Shown: positions 29,844 to 42,186 of the stretch, one piece after another | Layout of the letters: the number at the start of each line of letters is the position of its first letter | Position numbering within the stretch: the stretch's first letter is position 1 | From: Streptomyces sp. Tue 6430 | GTDB lineage: Bacteria; Actinomycetota; Actinomycetes; Streptomycetales; Streptomycetaceae | DNA length: 64,000 nucleotides | NCBI GenBank assembly: GCA_021568835.1 | Contig: JAKGSH010000010.1 | Span: forward strand, 620,001 to 684,000 | Reading direction: 5' to 3' | Translations under genes and position numbers: made by a program | Notes under the pieces: generated by a model | What the model was told of the DNA's origin: nothing | The model's database searches: none | Seen by the model: the letters and a program-made list of their open reading frames with translations, nothing else

Positions 29844-30954
<1,111 letters not shown>

Positions 30955-31589
30955 TTCTGGAGGCGGAGCAGGACATCGCGGTGGTCGGTGAGGCCGGCGA
31001 CGGCCTCCAGGCCCTCGACCAGGTGCGGGCCCTGCAGCCCGATGTGGTTCTGATGGACATCCGCATGCCCCGCATGGACGGGGTGGAGGCGACGCGGCAG
31101 ATCACCGGGCCGGGCCGGGACGGGCCCGCGAAGGTGCTGGTACTGACGACGTTCGACCTCGACGAGTACGTGGTGGAGGCGCTGCGCGCCGGGGCGAGCG
31201 GGTTCCTGCTCAAGGACGCGCCCGCCAACGAGCTGGTGCAGGCGATCCGGGTGGTGGCGGCCGGCGAGGCGATGCTGGCGCCGAGCATCACCCGGCGGCT
31301 GCTCGACAAGTACGCCACGCATCTGCCCTCGGGCGACGAGCCGGTGCCGGACACGCTGCACACGCTCACCGACCGCGAGGTCGAGGTGCTCAAGCTGGTG
31401 GCGCGGGGTCTGTCGAACGCGGAGATCGCCGCGGACCTGTTCGTCAGCGAGACGACCGTGAAGACGCACGTCGGGCATGTGCTGACCAAGCTGGGCCTGC
31501 GCGACCGGGTGCAGGCCGCGGTGTACGCCTACGAGAGCGGCCTGGTGCGTCCCGGGGCGCAGTAGCGCCGGTCCCGCCCCGGTACGGCA

Positions 31590-31625
31590 CGGAGGGCGCC
31601 CCTTCCTGACAAGGGGCGCCCTCCG
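31590..31625 (+). terminator. hairpin terminator after the response regulator
   Basis: A perfect 15-bp stem (CGGAGGGCGCCCCTT with its complement) with loop CCTGAC, 24 bp after the stop. Confidence 0.8.
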
Positions 31626-31841
31626 CGTTCGTGGTGGCCGTTCGGCCGGGGCGCCGGCTCCGGCGCGGCCGGTCCTCCTCCGGTGTCCGGCAGGCCGGTG
31701 GCCGTGCCCGACAGGCCGGTGGCCGGCCCCGTCACGGCGGACGGGACCGGCCACCGGTCGCGCGGGTTCACGTGCGGGTCGCTCTCGCCGCCGTGTCGGT
31801 GCTCGCGGGACCGTCGTGCACGGCCCCGCGGGGAGGGTCGG

Positions 31842-33449
31842 TCAGCCGCTGACGCCGCGGGACAGCTCCCACAGCTGGAGGGTGGCGGAGGAGTTCAGGA
31901 CGTAGGCGGTGCCCGTGACGTCGTCGCGGGAGGCGACGTACTGCTTGCCCTGCCACAGTGGCAGCACGGGGACGTCCTCGGCGACGATGTCCTGAATCTC
32001 CGTCAGCGTCTTGCCGGCGGACAGGCGGTCGGCCTCGCGGCGGGACTCGGGGATGAGCTTGTCGATGACCTCGCGGTTCTGGTACGGCGACTTGAGGAAG
32101 TTGTCCTTGTCGAGGAACGGCGCGATGTAGCTGTCGCCGTCGGCGAAGTCGGGGAACCAGCCCATGCCCCAGACGTCGTACTCGCCCTTGCGCTCGGCCG
32201 GGACGAAGGCGTCCCAGGCGGTGCCCTCGATGGAGACGTCGAACAGGCCGCTGTCGTCGAGCTGCTTCTTCAGCAGCTCGAACTCCTTCTTCGTGGCGGG
32301 ACCGTAGTGGTCGGTCGTGTAGTGCAGCGTCAGCTTCACCGGGGTGGTGATGTCGGCCTTGGACAGCAGGTTCTTGGCCTTGCCGACGTTGGCGTCGCCG
32401 TACTTGTTGAAGAACGAGTTGGAGTGGCCGGTGACGGAGGCCGGGACCAGCGAGTAGAGGGGCTCGGCCTGGGAGCCGTACACGTCGGTGACGAGCTCGC
32501 CGCGGTTGATGATCTGGGCCATGGCCTGACGGACCGCCTTGTCCTTCACCGTCGGGGCGGTGGTGTTGAAGGCGAGGTAGCGGATCTCGAGGCCGGCCAG
32601 TTCGACGATGTCGACGCTGCTGTCGGAGGAGGCGTCGGAGAGCTTCTGGATCTGCTCGGGCGACATGGTGCGGGTCATCACGTCGATGTCGCCCTTGTCG
32701 ATGGCGGTGCCCATCTCCTCGGCGTCCGCGAAGGAGACCATCTCGACCTTGTCGTTCTTCACCTCGAGGGCCCCCTTGTAGTTGGGGTTCTTGGTGAAGA
32801 CGGCGCGGGTCATCTCGTCGCCGTCGGTCTCGGCCTTGAGGGTGTACGGGCCGGAGCCGTCGACCTCGAAGCCGTCGCGCAGCTTGCCCTTGTCGTAGTC
32901 GTCGGGGTTGACGATGCCGGCGACCGGGGTCGACAGCTTGAACGGGAAGGTGGCGTCGGCGGTGTTGAGGTGGAAGATGACTTCGTTGTCACCCTTGGCC
33001 TCGACGGTGTCGACGGTCGACAGCAGGGCGAAGACGCCGGAGTCGGCCTTGATGGCGCGGGCCCGGTCGATGGAGAACTTGACGTCCTCGGCGGTGACGG
33101 CGTCGCCGTTGGCGAACTTCAGGTCCTTGCGGAGCTTGCAGGCGTAGCGCTCGTTGCCGGTGTCGGTGAAGCCGCAGCTCTCGGCGGCCTCGGGGACGGG
33201 GTCGCCCTCCCCCTTGGGCTGGATCATCAGGGTCTGCACGGTCTGGCGCAGGATGTTCCAGGTGCCGACGTCGTAGGAGTACGCCGGGTCGAGGGGCGCC
33301 GGGGCGTCCTTGGTGGCGGTGAACCGGTCGGTGGTGCCGACGACGATGGCGTCGCCGCTGCCGCTGCCGCTGTCGGACCCGCCACAGGCGGCGAGCACGG
33401 GCGCGAGCAGACCTGCCACGGCCGGCAGCACCAAAGTCTTGCGGTTCAT
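31842..33449 (-). CDS. ABC transporter substrate-binding lipoprotein, family 5
   Basis: A 535-residue exported binding protein. The signal peptide ends in lipobox LAAC with Cys22 (MNRKTLVLPAVAGLL start). The body is a family 5 (DppA/OppA-like) domain: LRKDLKFANGDAVTAEDVKF, VDGSGPYTLKAE, KAVRQAMAQIINRGELV. It should bind oligopeptides or a similar ligand and pass them to a permease, but no permease or ATPase gene is next to it, so it either shares a transporter or works in sensing. The roughly 480-bp upstream region is less GC-rich. Confidence 0.92.
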   Translation of the reverse strand: MNRKTLVLPAVAGLLAPVLAACGGSDSGSGSGDAIVVGTTDRFTATKDAPAPLDPAYSYDVGTWNILRQTVQTLMIQPKGEGDPVPEAAESCGFTDTGNERYACKLRKDLKFANGDAVTAEDVKFSIDRARAIKADSGVFALLSTVDTVEAKGDNEVIFHLNTADATFPFKLSTPVAGIVNPDDYDKGKLRDGFEVDGSGPYTLKAETDGDEMTRAVFTKNPNYKGALEVKNDKVEMVSFADAEEMGTAIDKGDIDVMTRTMSPEQIQKLSDASSDSSVDIVELAGLEIRYLAFNTTAPTVKDKAVRQAMAQIINRGELVTDVYGSQAEPLYSLVPASVTGHSNSFFNKYGDANVGKAKNLLSKADITTPVKLTLHYTTDHYGPATKKEFELLKKQLDDSGLFDVSIEGTAWDAFVPAERKGEYDVWGMGWFPDFADGDSYIAPFLDKDNFLKSPYQNREVIDKLIPESRREADRLSAGKTLTEIQDIVAEDVPVLPLWQGKQYVASRDDVTGTAYVLNSSATLQLWELSRGVSG

Positions 33450-33924
33450 GCTCGAGTTTCTCCAGAGCTGTCAGGTCCGTGTACCCGGCATGCAGGGGTG
33501 TCGCGGCGGATCACGGGGGTATGGGGCGAGGTTCTCGCGACGAGATTAGTCCGCACCTGCACGAGGGTTCACAGCCACTGGAGTTGAAAGCTCATCACGG
33601 AGCGAAACCGGGCGCGGACGCACCGAAAACCCGACAGCGGAATGATTCGTGCAGTGCCCTATGAATCGGGACACAAGGACATGCCCGCACCCCCCGTACG
33701 GGGGTGAACTGCACACCCGCACGACCCTGTCGAGCCCTCGGACGTGGCGAAGCTCACAGATTCGGCAACGGTCGCACGTAGCGGAATTCAGCCGTCCGTG
33801 GCGGGATGAATTCACCGCGCGCACGTGTCGAATTCCCTCGCTTTCCCTCGCTATCGACGGTGCACGCTGGGTGAACGGCTCTCGCATTTCCGTCATCGGG
33901 GATCACGGTTGAACTTCCCGGCGA
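33450..33924. other. intergenic interval of about 475 bp
   Basis: It lies between the binding-protein start and the HAD gene end. Base composition is noticeably less GC-rich than its surroundings, with palindromic CCCCCGTACGGGGG near 33690. Short open frames show no third-position GC bias and no recognisable protein. It should contain the binding-protein promoter. Confidence 0.6.
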
Positions 33925-34622
33925 TCATTCGAGCGGCATCAGGCCGCGCAGGAATGTCAGGTCGACCTGTTCCAGCGAGGAGACGACGGTCCGGCGGCGG
34001 GCCGGGGCGATGGGCGCCACGGAGGGTACGGCGACGACGTGGCAGCCCGCCGCCTCGGCCGCGGCGACCCCGGTCGCGGTGTCCTCGACGACGGCGCACC
34101 GGGTGGGGTCCACGTCCAGGCCGGCGGTGGCGAAGAGGTAGGGATCGGGGTGCGGCTTGGTGCGCGTCACCTCGTCGCCGGCCACCGTCAGCGCGAAGTG
34201 CTGGGGCCCAGCGTGGTCAGGACGCGGTCGATGATGCGCCGGTGCGAGGCGGAGACGAGGGCGGTTGGGACCTCGTGCGCCGCCAGTTCGGCCAGCAGCC
34301 GGGCGGCTCCCGGCATCAGGGGCAGGTCGTGTCCGATGCGCCGCTCGAAGCCGTCGTTGAGCAGGACGCTGAGCTCGGCGAGGGTGATGTCGGCGCCGGT
34401 CGCCTCGATCAGGAACCCGGCACTGCGGCTCATGGGGCCGCCGACCACGACGTGGCGCCAGGAGTCGTCGAGGGTGTGGCCGAGTCCGGCGAAGACCTCG
34501 GCCTCGACGTCCCACCAGAATCCCTCGGTGTCCACCAGGGTGCCGTCCATGTCGAGGAGCACCGCCTGGAGGGCCGAGCCTTCGGCCGTGCGGGTTCCGA
34601 GTGCGGGGACCGTGCTGGTCAT
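33925..34622 (-). CDS. HAD-family phosphatase, beta-phosphoglucomutase-like (one frameshift)
   Basis: About 232 residues. The HAD nucleophile motif reads AVLLDMDGTLVDTEGFWWDV, motif II ALVSASH, and motifs III/IV KPHPDPYLFA and CAVVEDTATGVAAA. A missing C at 34203-34206 separates the last third; restored, it reads LTTLGPQHFALTVAGDEV. The ATG at 34622 has AAGGAGG 8 nt upstream. It probably dephosphorylates a sugar phosphate or related metabolite. It lies 125 bp downstream of metH on the same strand. Confidence 0.88.
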
Positions 34623-34747
34623 CCACGTACCTCCTTGAGGGACGAGCAGGCCGGTTCCCGTGGGGGAACCGGCCTGCAGTGGACCGACCAGTGTACGACT
34701 CGTCCGATCAATGTGCAGGGGAGGTGCGCCGGTCGGTGTCCGGTGCC

Positions 34748-37700
34748 TCACCGTGCGTTGAAGTACTTCGCCTCCGGGTGGTGGATCACGATGGCGTCCG
34801 TGGACTGCTCGGGGTGCAGCTGGAACTCCTCGGAGAGGTGGACGCCGATCCGTTCGGGCCGCAGCAGCTCGGCGATCTTGGCGCGGTCCTCCAGGTCGGG
34901 GCAGGCGCCGTAGCCGAGGGAGAAGCGGGCGCCGCGGTACTTGAGGGCGAACATGTCCTCGACGTCGGCCGGGTCCTCGCCGGCGAATCCCAGCTCCGAG
35001 CGCACGCGCGCGTGCCAGTACTCGGCGAGGGCCTCCGCCAGCTGGACGGACAGGCCGTGCAGTTCGAGGTAGTCGCGGTAGGAGTTCGACTCGAAGAGCT
35101 TGGCGGTCTCCTCCCCGATGCGGGAGCCGACGGTGACGACCTGGAGGCCGACCACGTCGGTCTCCCCCGACTCCTCCGGGCGGAAGAAGTCCGCCAGGCA
35201 GAGCCGGCGGCCGCGGCGCTGGCGGGGGAAGGTGAAGCGGGTCCGCTCGTTGCCCTGTTCGTCCAGGATGATCAGGTCGTCGTCCTTGGAGACGCAGGGG
35301 AAGTAGCCGTAGACGACGGCGGCTTCGAGCAGGTTCTCGGTCTGGAGCCTGTCGAGCAGTCCGCGCAGCCTGGGGCGGCCCTCGGTCTCGACGAGTTCCT
35401 CGTACGTCGGGCCGTCGCCGGTGCGGGCCTGCTTGAGGCCCCACTGGCCCTTGAAGAGGGCGCCCTCGTCGAGCCAGGAGGCGTACTCCTTGAGCTGGAT
35501 GCCCTTGATGACGCGGGTGCCCCGGAACGGCGGGGTGGGGACGGGGTTGTCGGTGGCGACGTCGGAGCGGACGTGCCCCTCCTCGGGGCGCTCGTCGACC
35601 TCGACGGCGGTGGCGCTCGCGCGGACCCGGCGCTGCCTGAGTTCGGGCAGTGCGGCGCCGGGGACGCCGCGCTTGACGCCGATGAGGGCGTCCATCAGGC
35701 GCAGTCCCTCGAAGGCGTCGCGGGCGTAGCGGACCTCGCCCTCGTAGACCTCGTGCAGGTCCTGCTCGACGTAGGAGCGGGTCAGGGCGGCGCCGCCGAG
35801 GATGACGGGTAGTCCGCCGCCAGGCCGCGCTGGTTGAGCTCCTGGAGGTTCTCCTTCATGATCACCGTGGACTTGACCAGGAGCCCGGACATGCCGATGA
35901 CGTCGGCGCGGTGCTCCTCGGCGGCCTCGAGGATCGCGGAGACGGGCTGCTTGATGCCGAGGTTGACGACGGTGTAGCCGTTGTTGGACAGGATGATGTC
36001 GACGAGGTTCTTGCCGATGTCGTGGACGTCGCCGCGGACGGTGGCCAGCACGATGGTGCCCTTGCCCTCCTCGCCCTCGACCTTCTCCATGTGGGGTTCG
36101 AGGTGGGCGACCGCGGTCTTCATGACCTCGGCCGACTGCAGGACGAACGGCAGCTGCATCTGGCCGGAGCCGAACAGCTCACCGACGACCTTCATGCCGT
36201 CCAGGAGGGTCTCGTTGACGATCTCCAGGGCGGGGCGGCTTTCGAGGGCCTCGTCGAGGTCGGCCTCCAGGCCGTTGCGCTCGCCGTCGATGATGCGGCG
36301 CTTGAGGCGCTCGTCCAGCGGCAGGGCGGCCAGTTCCTCGGCGCGGCCCGCCTTGAGGGACTTGGTGGTGGCGCCCTCGAACAGCTGCATGAGCTTCTGG
36401 AGGGGGTCGTAGCCCTCGCTGCGGCGGTCGTGGATGAGGTCGAGGGCGGTGGTGACCTCCTCCTCGGTGAAGCGGGCGATCGGGAGGATCTTGGACGCGT
36501 GCACGATCGCCGAGTCCAGGCCGGCCTTGACGCACTCGTCGAGGAAGACCGAGTTGAGCAGGACGCGGGCGGCCGGGTTGAGGCCGAAGGAGATGTTCGA
36601 CAGGCCGAGGGTGGTCTGGACGTCGGGGTGGCGGCGCTTCAGCTCGCGGATCGCCTCGATGGTGGCGACGCCGTCCCCGCGCGACTCCTCCTGACCGGTG
36701 CAGATGGTGAAGGTCAGGGTGTCGATGAGGATGTCCTCCTCGCGGATGCCCCAGTTCCCGGTGAGGTCGTCGATGAGCCGTTCGGCGATCTCGACCTTCT
36801 TCTCGGGGGTGCGGGCCTGGCCCTCCTCGTCGATGGTGAGGGCGATCAGCGCGGCGCCGTGCTCCTGGGCCAGCCGGGTGACCTTGGCGAAGCGGGACTC
36901 GGGGCCGTCGCCGTCCTCGTAGTTGACGGAGTTGATGACCGCGCGGCCGCCGAGCTTCTCCAGGCCGGCTCTGACGACCTCGACCTCGGTGGAGTCCAGC
37001 ACGATCGGCAGGGTGGAGGCGGTGGCGAAGCGGCCGGCGAGTTCCTCCATGTCGGCGACGCCGTCGCGGCCGACGTAGTCCACGCACAGGTCGAGCATGT
37101 GGGCGCCTTCGCGGATCTGTTCGCGGGCGATCTCCACGCAGTCGTCCCAGCGGCCCTCCAGCATGGCCTCGCGGAACTTCTTGGAGCCGTTGGCGTTGGT
37201 GCGCTCGCCGATGGCCAGGTAGGCGGTGTCCTGACGGAAGGGGACGTTCTGGTAGAGCGAGGCGGCGCCGGGTTCGGGGCGCGGGTCGCGCTCGGCGGGG
37301 GCGAGGCCGCGGACCCGCTCGACGACCTGGCGCAGGTGTTCGGGGTGGTGCCGCAGCAGCCGCCGATCAGGGAGAGGCCGTAGTCGCGGACGAAGTTCTC
37401 CTGGGCGTCCGCGAGTTCGGGGGCCGTGAGCGGATAGCTGGCGCCGTCCTTGCCGAGCACCGGCAGGCCCGCGTTCGGCATGCAGGCGAGCGGGATGCGG
37501 GCGTTGCGGGCCAGGTAGCGCAGGTGCTCGCTCATCTCGGCGGGGCCGGTGGCACAGTTCATGCCGATCATGTCGATGCCGAGCGGTTCCAGGGCCGTCA
37601 GGGCGGCGCCGATCTCGGAGCCGAGCAGCATGGTGCCGGTGGTCTCCACGGTGACGGAGACGATGAGCGGCACGTCCAGTCCGGCGTTGCGGCGGGCGCG

Positions 37701-38267
37701 CTGGGCGCCGAGCACGGCGGCCTTGGTCTGGAGCAGGTCCTGGGTGGTCTCGACGATCAGGGCGTCGGCGCCGCCGGCGAGGAGTCCCTCGGCGTTCTGC
37801 TGGTAGGCGTCGCGCAGGGTGGTGTAGGCGACGTGCCCGAGCGTGGGCAGCTTGGTGCCGGGGCCGATCGAGCCGAGGACCCAGCGGGTGCGGCCGTCGC
37901 GCGCGGCGAAGGAGTCCGCCGTCTCGCGGGCGATGCGGGCGCCCGCCTCGGACAGTTCGTGGACCCGCTCGGGGATGTCGTACTCGGCCATGGCGGCGAA
38001 GTTCGCGCCGAAGGTGTTCGTCTCGACGCAGTCCACTCCGGCGGCGAAGTACTCCTCGTGCACCGAGCGCACGATGTCGGGCCGGGTGACGTTCAGGATC
38101 TCGTTGCAGCCCTCGAGGTTCTGGAAGTCCTCCAGGGTGGGGTCCTGGGCCTGGAGCATCGTGCCCATCGCTCCGTCGGCCACCACCACTCGGGTGGCGA
38201 AGGCCGCGCGGAGCTCGGACACACGGGTCCGGCTGTCGGCGGAAGGGGTCGGCGGCACAGAGGCCAT
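34748..38267 (-). CDS. metH: MetH, cobalamin-dependent methionine synthase (two frameshifts)
   Basis: Transfers methyl from methyltetrahydrofolate to homocysteine, making methionine. Restored length is 1173 residues. Domains in order: homocysteine-binding (VVADGAMGTMLQAQDPTLEDF; zinc ligands in GMNCATGP and IGGCCGTTP), pterin-binding, cobalamin-binding with GDVHDIGKNLVDIIL, and the SAM-dependent reactivation domain ending IVIHHPEAKYFNAR. Missing bases at the G run 37342-37345 and at 35807-35809 cut it into three; restoring them gives CCGTTPEHLRQVVERVRGL and AADYPVILGGAALTRSYVEQ. The ATG at 38267 follows GAGGGAG. Upstream is 320 bp shared with divergent gylR; I do not see a clear cobalamin riboswitch. 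Confidence 0.95.
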
Positions 38268-38514
38268 GTAAGGGCTCCCTCGGGTGCGACGGCTGTCGGC
38301 TTCACGGCGCCCCGTGGTCGTCCCCGGACCGCCCCGCGGGAGGGGTCGGGGAGCTTCCCGTGCGGGGCGCTCGCGGCCAGGGTAGCCGGGACGGGGGCTT
38401 ATGGTCAGGGCGTCCACGGGGCGGACCGGGATCTCCTGCTGTCCGTCGGCCGGAAACGCGCGGTGTGACGGGATGTCGACGGACCATTAGCGAGAGGTCG
38501 GCATGGACCGGTAA

Positions 38515-38530
38515 TGTTCGACAATGCCGA
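38515..38530. promoter_or_regulatory. candidate GylR operator upstream of gylR
   Basis: The 16-bp sequence TGTTCGACAATGCCGA is repeated exactly, in the opposite orientation, upstream of glpF (39616-39631). With flanks it forms a dyad GTTCG-N7-CGAAC. It lies 57-72 bp before the gylR start, which fits autoregulation. Confidence 0.7.
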
Positions 38531-38586
38531 ACGACGGCAGTATTGGCTGCGCGTGGACGGCCGAAGGGGACGGAGGCGGAACGGCG

Positions 38587-39351
38587 ATGGCACGGAACAT
38601 CCAGTCGCTCGAAAGGGCGGCCGCGATGCTGCGACTGCTCGCGGGCGGCGAGCGGCGGCTGGGCCTGTCGGACATCGCCTCGGCGCTGGGCCTGGCCAAG
38701 GGCACCGCCCACGGCATTCTGCGCACCCTCCAGCACGAGGGTTTCGTCGAACAGGACGAGGCCTCCGGCCGCTACCAGCTGGGCGCGGAGCTGCTGCGTC
38801 TGGGCACCACCTACCTGGACGTGCACGAGCTGCGCGCGCGTGCCCTGGTGTGGACGGACGACCTGGCCCGCTCCAGCGGCGAGAGCGTGCACCTGGGGGT
38901 GCTGCACCAGCAGGGCGTGCTGATCGTGCACCACGTCTTCCGGCCCGACGACAGCCGGCAGGTCCTGGAGATCGGGGCCATGCAGCCGCTGCACTCGACG
39001 GCCCTGGGCAAGGTGCTGTCGGCGTACGACCCGGTCGCGCACAGCGAGGCCCTGGAGGCCGACCGCAAGCCGTTCACCGAGCGCACGGTGTGCGAGGCGG
39101 AGGGCTTCGAGCAGCTCCTCGACCTCACGCGCGCGCGGGGGTACGCGGCGGACGTGGAGGAGACCTGGGAGGGCGTCGCCTCCATCGCCGCGCCCATCCA
39201 CGACCGGCGGCGCATGCCGGTGGGGGCGGTCGGCATCACCGGCGCCGTGGAGCGCGTGTGCCGGGACGGCGAGGTGCGGCCCGAGCTGATCGCGGCCGTA
39301 CGGGACTGCGCCCGCGCCGTGTCGCGGGACCTGGGCGCCGGGCGGTTCTGA
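38587..39351 (+). CDS. gylR: GylR, IclR-family regulator of the glycerol operon
   Basis: Intact 254-residue IclR protein. The N-terminal winged HTH reads LGLSDIASALGLAKGTAHGI, and the effector domain carries the family end VGAVGITGAVERV. In S. coelicolor GylR represses gylCABX and its own gene, with glycerol 3-phosphate as the inducer. The ATG at 38587 (MARNIQSLERAAAML) follows GGACGGAGG. It lies directly upstream of glpF-glpK-glpD, and a matching operator is present before both units. Confidence 0.95.
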   Translation: MARNIQSLERAAAMLRLLAGGERRLGLSDIASALGLAKGTAHGILRTLQHEGFVEQDEASGRYQLGAELLRLGTTYLDVHELRARALVWTDDLARSSGESVHLGVLHQQGVLIVHHVFRPDDSRQVLEIGAMQPLHSTALGKVLSAYDPVAHSEALEADRKPFTERTVCEAEGFEQLLDLTRARGYAADVEETWEGVASIAAPIHDRRRMPVGAVGITGAVERVCRDGEVRPELIAAVRDCARAVSRDLGAGRF

Positions 39352-39402
39352 GAGCCGGGCGGGAGCACACCGGGACGTCGGGACGGCGTTCCGGTCCTCC
39401 TC

Positions 39403-39471
39403 ATGTCCGGCGCGGGACGTTCCGGATGTCCGGCGCGGGACATTCCGGATGTCCGGCGCGGGACATTCCGG
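39403..39471. repeat. 23-bp tandem repeat, three copies
   Basis: Three head-to-tail units at 39403-39425, 39426-39448 and 39449-39471, each ATGTCCGGCGCGGGAC, then (G/A)TTCCGG. Copies two and three are identical and copy one differs by one base. Each holds GTCC and GGAC arms that could pair. It sits 52 bp after the gylR stop and about 290 bp before glpF. Confidence 0.9.
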
Positions 39472-39615
39472 GCGTGGCGGTCGCGCCCGCGGGGCTCCGG
39501 CGGGTGGGGCCGGGCCGTCCGGACCGATAGGCGCCCGCGATCAATAACGATCGTATTTTCGATAACAGGACTCTTGACGCACCTGCGACACCGGGGCGAG
39601 ACTCCCGTCCATTGG

Positions 39616-39631
39616 TCGGCATTGTCGAACA
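39616..39631. promoter_or_regulatory. candidate GylR operator upstream of glpF
   Basis: TCGGCATTGTCGAACA is the exact reverse complement of the site before gylR; the match continues outwards as CCGGTA with one base inserted. It lies about 130 bp before the glpF start. A less GC-rich stretch (39540-39570) just upstream may hold promoter elements. Confidence 0.7.
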
Positions 39632-39757
39632 CCTACCGGCAATACGCGTTAGAGTGTGACGACGCCAAGGGCCGACACCGCTCTCACCCGAGGGCAGCTC
39701 GAACTCCCGGAGGGACCCGGGGTTCGGTCCCCTGGACGAAGGACAAAGGAGTCGCGG

Positions 39758-40552
39758 GTGTCCAGCTCCGACATCTTCATCGGCGAGACCATCGGTACCG
39801 CCATACTCATCCTGCTCGGCGGCGGAGTCTGCGCCGCCGTCACGCTGAAGGCCTCCAAAGCCCGGAACGCCGGCTGGCTCGCCATCACCTTCGGGTGGGG
39901 TTTCGCCGTTCTGACGGCGGTCTACACCTCGGCGCCGCTGTCGGGTGCCCACCTGAACCCGGCCGTGACCCTGGCGCTCGCGATCAAGGACGGCGACTGG
40001 AGCAACGTCCCGGCCTACTGGGCCGGCCAGCTGCTCGGTGCCGCCATCGGCGCGGCCCTGGTGTGGGTCGCCTACTACGGCCAGTTCCACGCGCACCTCA
40101 CCGACAGGGAGATCGTCGGCGGCCCGGGCGCGCAGGCCACGACGGCCAAGGCCGTCGAGGCCCAGGAGAAGGGCGCCGGTCCGGTGCTCGGCGTCTTCTC
40201 CACGGGCCCGGAGATCCGCAACGCGGTGCAGAACCTCGCCACGGAGATCATCGGCACCGTCGTGCTGGTGCTCGCCGTCCTCACCCAGGGCCTGAACGAC
40301 AAGGGCAACGGCCTCGGCAACCTGGGCGCGCTGATCACCGCGCTCGTGGTCGTCTCGATCGGCCTGTCCCTCGGCGGCCCGACCGGCTACGCGATCAACC
40401 CGGCCCGTGACCTCGGTCCGCGCATCGTGCACGCCCTCCTGCCCCTGCCCAACAAGGGTGGTTCCGACTGGGGCTACGCCTGGATCCCGGTGGTCGGTCC
40501 GCTGATCGGCGGAGCGATCGCCGCGGGTATCTACAACGTCGCATTCGCTTAG
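39758..40552 (+). CDS. glpF: GlpF, glycerol uptake facilitator
   Basis: Aquaglyceroporin of 264 residues with six membrane helices. The two pore motifs are intact: [13 protein letters not shown] and [12 protein letters not shown]. The Asp after the second NPA (NPARD) marks a glycerol rather than water channel. The GTG at 39758 ([13 protein letters not shown]) has AAGGA 8 nt upstream; in-frame starts further upstream lack support. First gene of the glpF-glpK-glpD operon (gylC in S. coelicolor), 78 bp before glpK. Confidence 0.94.
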   Translation: MSSSDIFIGETIGTAILILLGGGVCAAVTLKASKARNAGWLAITFGWGFAVLTAVYTSAPLSGAHLNPAVTLALAIKDGDWSNVPAYWAGQLLGAAIGAALVWVAYYGQFHAHLTDREIVGGPGAQATTAKAVEAQEKGAGPVLGVFSTGPEIRNAVQNLATEIIGTVVLVLAVLTQGLNDKGNGLGNLGALITALVVVSIGLSLGGPTGYAINPARDLGPRIVHALLPLPNKGGSDWGYAWIPVVGPLIGGAIAAGIYNVAFA

Positions 40553-40630
40553 GAACATGAGCTTCACGCCGCACCCCGAGCGCGCGCCGTACGTACCGCC
40601 CCTCAACCACGGAACCTCCTGGAGCACACT

Positions 40631-42168
40631 GTGACCGACGCCCACACCGCCGGCCCGTTCATCGCCGCGATCGACCAGGGCACCACCTCCTCGCGCTGCA
40701 TCGTCTTCGACCGCGACGGCCGGATCGTCTCCGTCGACCAGAAGGAGCACGAGCAGATCTTCCCCAAGCCGGGCTGGGTCGAGCACGACGCCACCGAGAT
40801 CTGGGCCAACGTCGAGGAGGTCGTCGCCTCCGCCATCGCGAAGGCCGGCATCACCCGCGACGACATCAAGGCCATCGGCATCACCAACCAGCGCGAGACC
40901 ACGCTGCTGTGGGACAAGAACACCGGTGAGCCCGTCCACAACGCCATCGTCTGGCAGGACACCCGCACCGACGCCCTGTGCCGCGAACTGGGCCGCAACG
41001 TCGGCCAGGACCGCTTCCGCCGCGAGACGGGCCTGCCGCTGGCCTCGTACTTCGCCGGCCCGAAGGCCCGCTGGCTGCTCGACAACGTCGAGGGCCTGCG
41101 CGAGCGCGCCGAGGCCGGGGACATCCTGTTCGGCACCATGGACAGCTGGGTCATCTGGAACCTGACCGGCGGCGTCGACGGCGGCCGGCACGTCACCGAC
41201 GTCACCAACGCCTCGCGCACCATGCTGATGAACCTGCACACCCTGGAGTGGGACCCGAAGATCGCCGAGTCCATCGGCGTCCCGCTGGCGATGCTCCCGG
41301 AGATCCGCTCCTCCGCCGAGGTCTACGGCGAGATCACCGGCGGCAAGCTGGGCGACCTGCTCGGCGGCATCCCCGTCGCCTCCGCGCTCGGCGACCAGCA
41401 GGCGGCCCTGTTCGGCCAGACCTGTTTCGCCGAGGGCGAGGCCAAGTCGACGTACGGCACCGGCACGTTCATGCTGATGAACACCGGTGACAAGATCATC
41501 AACTCGTACTCCGGCCTGCTGACCACCGTCGGCTACCGCATCGGTGACGACAAGCCGGTCTACGCCCTGGAAGGCTCCATCGCCGTCACCGGTTCGCTGG
41601 TGCAGTGGATGCGCGACCAGATGGGCCTGATCTCCACCGCCGCCGAGATCGAGACCCTCGCGCTGTCGGTCGAGGACAACGGCGGCGCGTACTTCGTGCC
41701 GGCCTTCTCCGGTCTGTTCGCCCCCTACTGGCGCCCCGACGCCCGCGGTGTGATCGCCGGCCTCACCCGGTACGTCACCAAGGCGCACCTCGCGCGCGCC
41801 GTCCTGGAGGCGACCGCCTGGCAGACCCGTGAGATCAGCGACGCCATGACCAAGGACTCCGGCGTCGAGCTGGCGGCCCTCAAGGTCGACGGCGGCATGA
41901 CCTCCAACAACCTGCTGATGCAGACCCTCTCGGACTTCCTGGACGCGCCGGTCGTGCGTCCGATGGTCGCCGAGACGACCTGCCTCGGCGCCGCCTACGC
42001 CGCCGGCCTCGCCGTCGGCTTCTGGACGAGCACCGACGACCTGCGCGCCAACTGGCGCCGGGCCGCCGAGTGGACCCCCGCATGGACGCGGAGACCCGCG
42101 ACCGTGAGTACAAGAGCTGGCTCAAGGCCGTCGAGCGGACCATGGGCTGGATCGCCGACGAAGACTGA
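40631..42168 (+). CDS. glpK: GlpK, glycerol kinase (one frameshift at the end)
   Basis: Makes glycerol 3-phosphate from glycerol and ATP. It is a FGGY kinase: start [20 protein letters not shown], catalytic region NALVWQ-equivalent [18 protein letters not shown], and ATP site [20 protein letters not shown]. The C run at 42075-42079 lacks one base; restored, the tail reads [20 protein letters not shown] and ends WIADED at 42168, giving 512 residues. The GTG at 40631 ([10 protein letters not shown]) has CTGGAG 6 nt upstream. It is the gylA equivalent, 18 bp before glpD. Confidence 0.95.
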
Positions 42169-42186
42169 CGAGGAGTAAGAACCGCA

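Noticed and set aside
33649..33912. An 87-residue open frame upstream of the binding-protein gene
   Set aside because: It lacks third-position GC bias, a ribosome site and any recognisable motif; it lies in a region of lower GC that is more likely regulatory.
38268..38586. Cobalamin riboswitch before metH
   Set aside because: I could not find the B12-box or a matching fold in the 320 bp upstream; a covariance-model search would settle it.
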